Of a DNA stretch of 64,000 bases, positions 61,807-64,000 are shown piece after piece. Each line of letters begins with the position of its first letter. The stretch's first letter is position 1. A program made the translations under genes and the position numbers. Source of the stretch: Pseudomonadota bacterium (GTDB lineage: Bacteria > Desulfobacterota > Desulfobulbia > Desulfobulbales > Desulfocapsaceae); NCBI GenBank assembly GCA_018817385.1, contig JAHIUA010000099.1, positions 1 through 64,000 on the forward strand. Reading direction: 5' to 3'. The notes beneath the pieces were generated by a model. The model worked only from the letters and a program-made list of their open reading frames with translations, was not told where the DNA came from and ran no database searches.

Positions 61807-62175
61807 TTAGTTACGGCGGGCAGCAGCTCCGCGACGGGGCCCTTTTCTGGTCCTGGCGTTTGTTTTGGTCTTCTGACCTCGACAGGGAAGGCCCATCCGA
61901 TGTCTACGACCACGATAACAGCCCAAATCTGTAAGCCGTTTTATATCCATTGAGACTTCGCGCCGCCTGTCACCTTCTACAACGTATTCAGCTTCAATAA
62001 CCTTTCTGATACGGTTAATATCATCAGCATCAAGATCATCACTGCTCATTGTATATGGCAAATCAACCGAGTCCAGGATTCGCCTTGCAGAGGTGAGTCC
62101 AATTCCATGGATATAGGTCAACGCCCTCTCCATGTGTTTGTTTTTAGGAAGATCTACTCCTGCTATACGTGCCAA
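61807..62175 (-). CDS. rpsM: 30S ribosomal protein S13
   Basis: 122 residues. [26 protein letters not shown] and the basic C-terminus [22 protein letters not shown] are typical. It contacts the ribosome's head and the P-site tRNA. Confidence 0.98.
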   Translation of the reverse strand: MARIAGVDLPKNKHMERALTYIHGIGLTSARRILDSVDLPYTMSSDDLDADDINRIRKVIEAEYVVEGDRRREVSMDIKRLTDLGCYRGRRHRMGLPCRGQKTKTNARTRKGPRRGAAARRN

Positions 62176-62237
62176 ATTCTTACTCCTTAAAAAAAAGACA
62201 GTGAGATATACTAAAACCTGTCATCCAAAATGATCAA

Positions 62238-62351
62238 TTAGCCCTGCCGCTGCTTATGTTTTTTAACCTTACAGCTGACCCGAACGACGCCTTTACGCTT
62301 AAATACTTTGCAATCACTACACATTTTTTTAACAGATGACCTGACTTTCAT
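62238..62351 (-). CDS. rpmJ: 50S ribosomal protein L36
   Basis: 37 residues: it starts [20 protein letters not shown], and C11, C14, C27 and H32 form the zinc site of the C+ form. It lies between infA (12 bases) and rpsM (62 bases), its usual place. Confidence 0.95.
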   Translation of the reverse strand: MKVRSSVKKMCSDCKVFKRKGVVRVSCKVKKHKQRQG

Positions 62352-62363
62352 TTATATACTCTC

Positions 62364-62600
62364 TTATTTTTTCTTTTTACTGTTTTTCGCTCGAAAGGTA
62401 ACTCTGCCCCTGCTTAAGTCATAGGGAGAGAGCTCAATTGTTACTCGGTCACCGGGTAAAATTTTAATAAAATGCATGCGCATTTTACCGGATATGTGAG
62501 CGAGTACCTTATGCCCATTATCTAACTCAACGCGAAACATAGCATTGGGCAGCGGTTCGATAATAGTTCCTTCAACTTCAATGGCCTCTTCTTTTGCCAT
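62364..62600 (-). CDS. infA: Translation initiation factor IF-1
   Basis: 78 residues, an S1-type OB fold. [34 protein letters not shown] and [23 protein letters not shown] are canonical. The Lys-rich tail (AKNSKKKK) adds a few residues to the usual length of about 72. Confidence 0.97.
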   Translation of the reverse strand: MAKEEAIEVEGTIIEPLPNAMFRVELDNGHKVLAHISGKMRMHFIKILPGDRVTIELSPYDLSRGRVTFRAKNSKKKK

Positions 62601-62682
62601 AATTACTCCTGGATCGCAGACTGTCAGATCGAAAAAGAGACTATAATAATATAAGTACTCGAAAAAGAGAAGTACTATTTCA

Positions 62683-63483
62683 CTATGGTCTCAAAAATTT
62701 ATCTCGTGAACTAAGAACTAATGGACCTTCTGCCGTTACCGCTACTGAATGCTCAAAGTGAGCAGATGGTTTTTTATCTGCGGTTATAACTGTCCAGCCA
62801 TCTCGAAGAACCTTCACCTTATGCGTTCCTATGTTCACCATAGGTTCAATGGCAAGGACCATCCCTTCGATCAATCGCGGAGACTGACCACACTGAATAT
62901 AATTCGGGATTTCCGGCCCTTCATGAAGCGAACTCCCTATCCCATGACCGACAAACTGTCGAACAACTGAATAACCTTTTTTTTCGACGTGGTCCTGTAC
63001 TGCCTTAGAGATATCAGAAATTCTATTACCAATCACAACCTGTTGAATGGCAAGGTCAAGCGATTCCTCTGTTGCATGGAGTAGATCATACTTTTCTTTA
63101 CTGATGATCCCGACTGGTATAGTGACGGCAGAGTCACCATAAAAACCTTTATAGCAGACTCCGAAATCTACAGAAAGGATATCACCTTTCTTCAGTTTTC
63201 TTTTCCTCGTAGGTATTCCATGCACGACCTCTTCATTCAATGACACACAGAGGCTCGCTGGAAATCCATGATAGCCTTTAAATGCAGGTGTTGAGTTCCT
63301 CTTCCTGCAAAGATCCTCTGCCATCCTGTCGAGTTCAAAGGTTGTTATTCCCGGCTCTACAACATCAAGCAACATACTAAGGGTTTCGGCAACAATCTGA
63401 TTGGCGTCCTGCATGAGTTTGATTTCATCAGGAGTTTTTATCAATATAGGCTTGCCTTCCTGCCTTCCGTCAGAACAACTCAC
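62683..63483 (-). CDS. map: Methionine aminopeptidase, type I
   Basis: 266 residues from a GTG two bases after the secY stop. The five metal ligands are in place: [17 protein letters not shown] (two Asp), [19 protein letters not shown] (His), [11 protein letters not shown] (Glu) and the final Glu in [23 protein letters not shown] holds the substrate His. It removes the first Met of new proteins. The first 15 residues ([11 protein letters not shown]) exceed the usual start, so translation may begin slightly later. Confidence 0.95.
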   Translation of the reverse strand: MSCSDGRQEGKPILIKTPDEIKLMQDANQIVAETLSMLLDVVEPGITTFELDRMAEDLCRKRNSTPAFKGYHGFPASLCVSLNEEVVHGIPTRKRKLKKGDILSVDFGVCYKGFYGDSAVTIPVGIISKEKYDLLHATEESLDLAIQQVVIGNRISDISKAVQDHVEKKGYSVVRQFVGHGIGSSLHEGPEIPNYIQCGQSPRLIEGMVLAIEPMVNIGTHKVKVLRDGWTVITADKKPSAHFEHSVAVTAEGPLVLSSRDKFLRP

Positions 63484-63485
63484 AT

Positions 63486-64000
63486 TTAATTCCGTCCGCG
63501 TATTCTGCCCTGTTTCATAAACCCTTCATAGTTTCGCATAACCATATGTGATTCCACCTGAGAGATGGTATCTATGGCTACGCCAACTATAATCAGTAAT
63601 GCTGTTCCGCCAAAATAGAATGGAAGGTTGAACTTGGCAATCAGGATAGTCGGCAAAACGCAAACAACGCTGAGATAGGTAGCACCAACAACTGTCAAAC
63701 GAGTTAAGACCTTATCGATGAACTCAGCAGTTCTCTTCCCTGGCCTGATTCCTGGAACAAATCCACCATTTTTCTTCAGGTTCTCAGCAACATCATCAGG
63801 CTTAAAGGTGACAGCTGTATAGAAAAAACAGAAAAAGACAATCATAGCCACATAGAGTAAATAATAATAGACGCTACCCGGGGCCATGGCCGAAGAAACT
63901 TTTTGCACCCATTCAACCTGGACAAAACCGCCAATAGTCGCAGGAAACATCATCAGAGATGATGCAAAAATAGGTGGGATAACGCCGGCTATATTAATCT
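63486..64000 (-). CDS. secY: Preprotein translocase subunit SecY, C-terminal part
   Basis: The gene runs off the window; about 171 codons of the 3' part are present. The readable part begins [19 protein letters not shown] near the edge. It then has membrane helices, the cytosolic loop [21 protein letters not shown] with [13 protein letters not shown], and a C-terminal helix ([16 protein letters not shown]) before [17 protein letters not shown]. SecY is the pore of the Sec export channel. Gene order secY-map-infA is standard. Confidence 0.97.
   Translation of the reverse strand, partial: INIAGVIPPIFASSLMMFPATIGGFVQVEWVQKVSSAMAPGSVYYYLLYVAMIVFFCFFYTAVTFKPDDVAENLKKNGGFVPGIRPGKRTAEFIDKVLTRLTVVGATYLSVVCVLPTILIAKFNLPFYFGGTALLIIVGVAIDTISQVESHMVMRNYEGFMKQGRIRGRN

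Noticed and set aside
1-64000. CRISPR array
   Set aside because: No regularly spaced short repeats and no cas genes were seen.

Overview
The window looks like the chromosome of a strictly anaerobic, sulfur-cycling deltaproteobacterium (Desulfobacterota, probably near the Desulfobulbales). This rests on gene order and gene content only: the minus-strand run rpsB-tsf-pyrH-frr-uppS-cdsA-dxr-rseP-tsaB-ispG-proS-rel, a secY-map-infA-rpmJ-rpsM-rpsK-rpsD-rpoA-rplQ block, two GlgC-type proteins, a corrinoid-protein-activator (RACo/DUF4445) homologue, a ferredoxin-nitroreductase fusion, a DUF362 protein and a dehydratase-activase-like ASKHA protein. No rRNA or 16S marker is present, so the assignment is inference.

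Region 1 (1-4.7 kb) is a stretch of gene decay. An intact HD-GYP c-di-GMP phosphodiesterase-type protein and an intact FmdE-like exported protein sit among broken genes: a cytochrome b561 with several lesions, a truncated efflux adaptor, the C-terminal stub of a molybdopterin oxidoreductase, and a transglutaminase-like gene with one frameshift.

Region 2 (5.0-9.3 kb) is a cell-surface polysaccharide cluster. A GT4 glycosyltransferase faces a minus-strand operon of a PP2C-type phosphatase, a FemAB/GNAT protein and a polysaccharide-deacetylase-like protein.

Region 3 (9.66-29.77 kb) is an accessory island next to a tRNA-Arg(CCT) gene. From left to right it carries an internally deleted IS with terminal inverted repeats, an AbiL-like RloA/RloB pair, a DUF2188 mini-protein, an IetAS-type pair (AAA ATPase plus subtilisin-like protease) and a complete type I restriction-modification operon. 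Then come ParA with a small partner, DUF932, RadC and SSB, a decayed conjugation-type HD-domain gene, HU, and a broken tyrosine integrase beside the tRNA. Three different defence modules lie in a mobile element that has lost its integrase and part of its transfer genes. Two hairpin leaders with a shared core precede radC and the DUF932 gene.

Region 4 (29.8-45 kb) returns to chromosomal genes. It holds two tandem GlgC paralogues, a DHH phosphoesterase, the RACo-like activator, the fluoride channel CrcB, an LptF/G permease, an uncharacterised pair including a BadF-like ATPase, a predicted c-di-GMP-I riboswitch with an overlapping terminator ahead of an exported protein, a ferredoxin-nitroreductase, DUF362, a 49-residue Cys/Lys-rich protein, an FKBP isomerase and an Smr protein. 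A 109-bp sequence occurs twice, upstream of HU (28232) and upstream of the riboswitch (39119), at about 77% ungapped identity.

Region 5 (45-64 kb) is housekeeping: the rel/proS/isoprenoid/lipid/translation run and the spc-alpha ribosomal block, closed by a strong terminator at 59089-59119 and running off the window in secY. No CRISPR array was seen.
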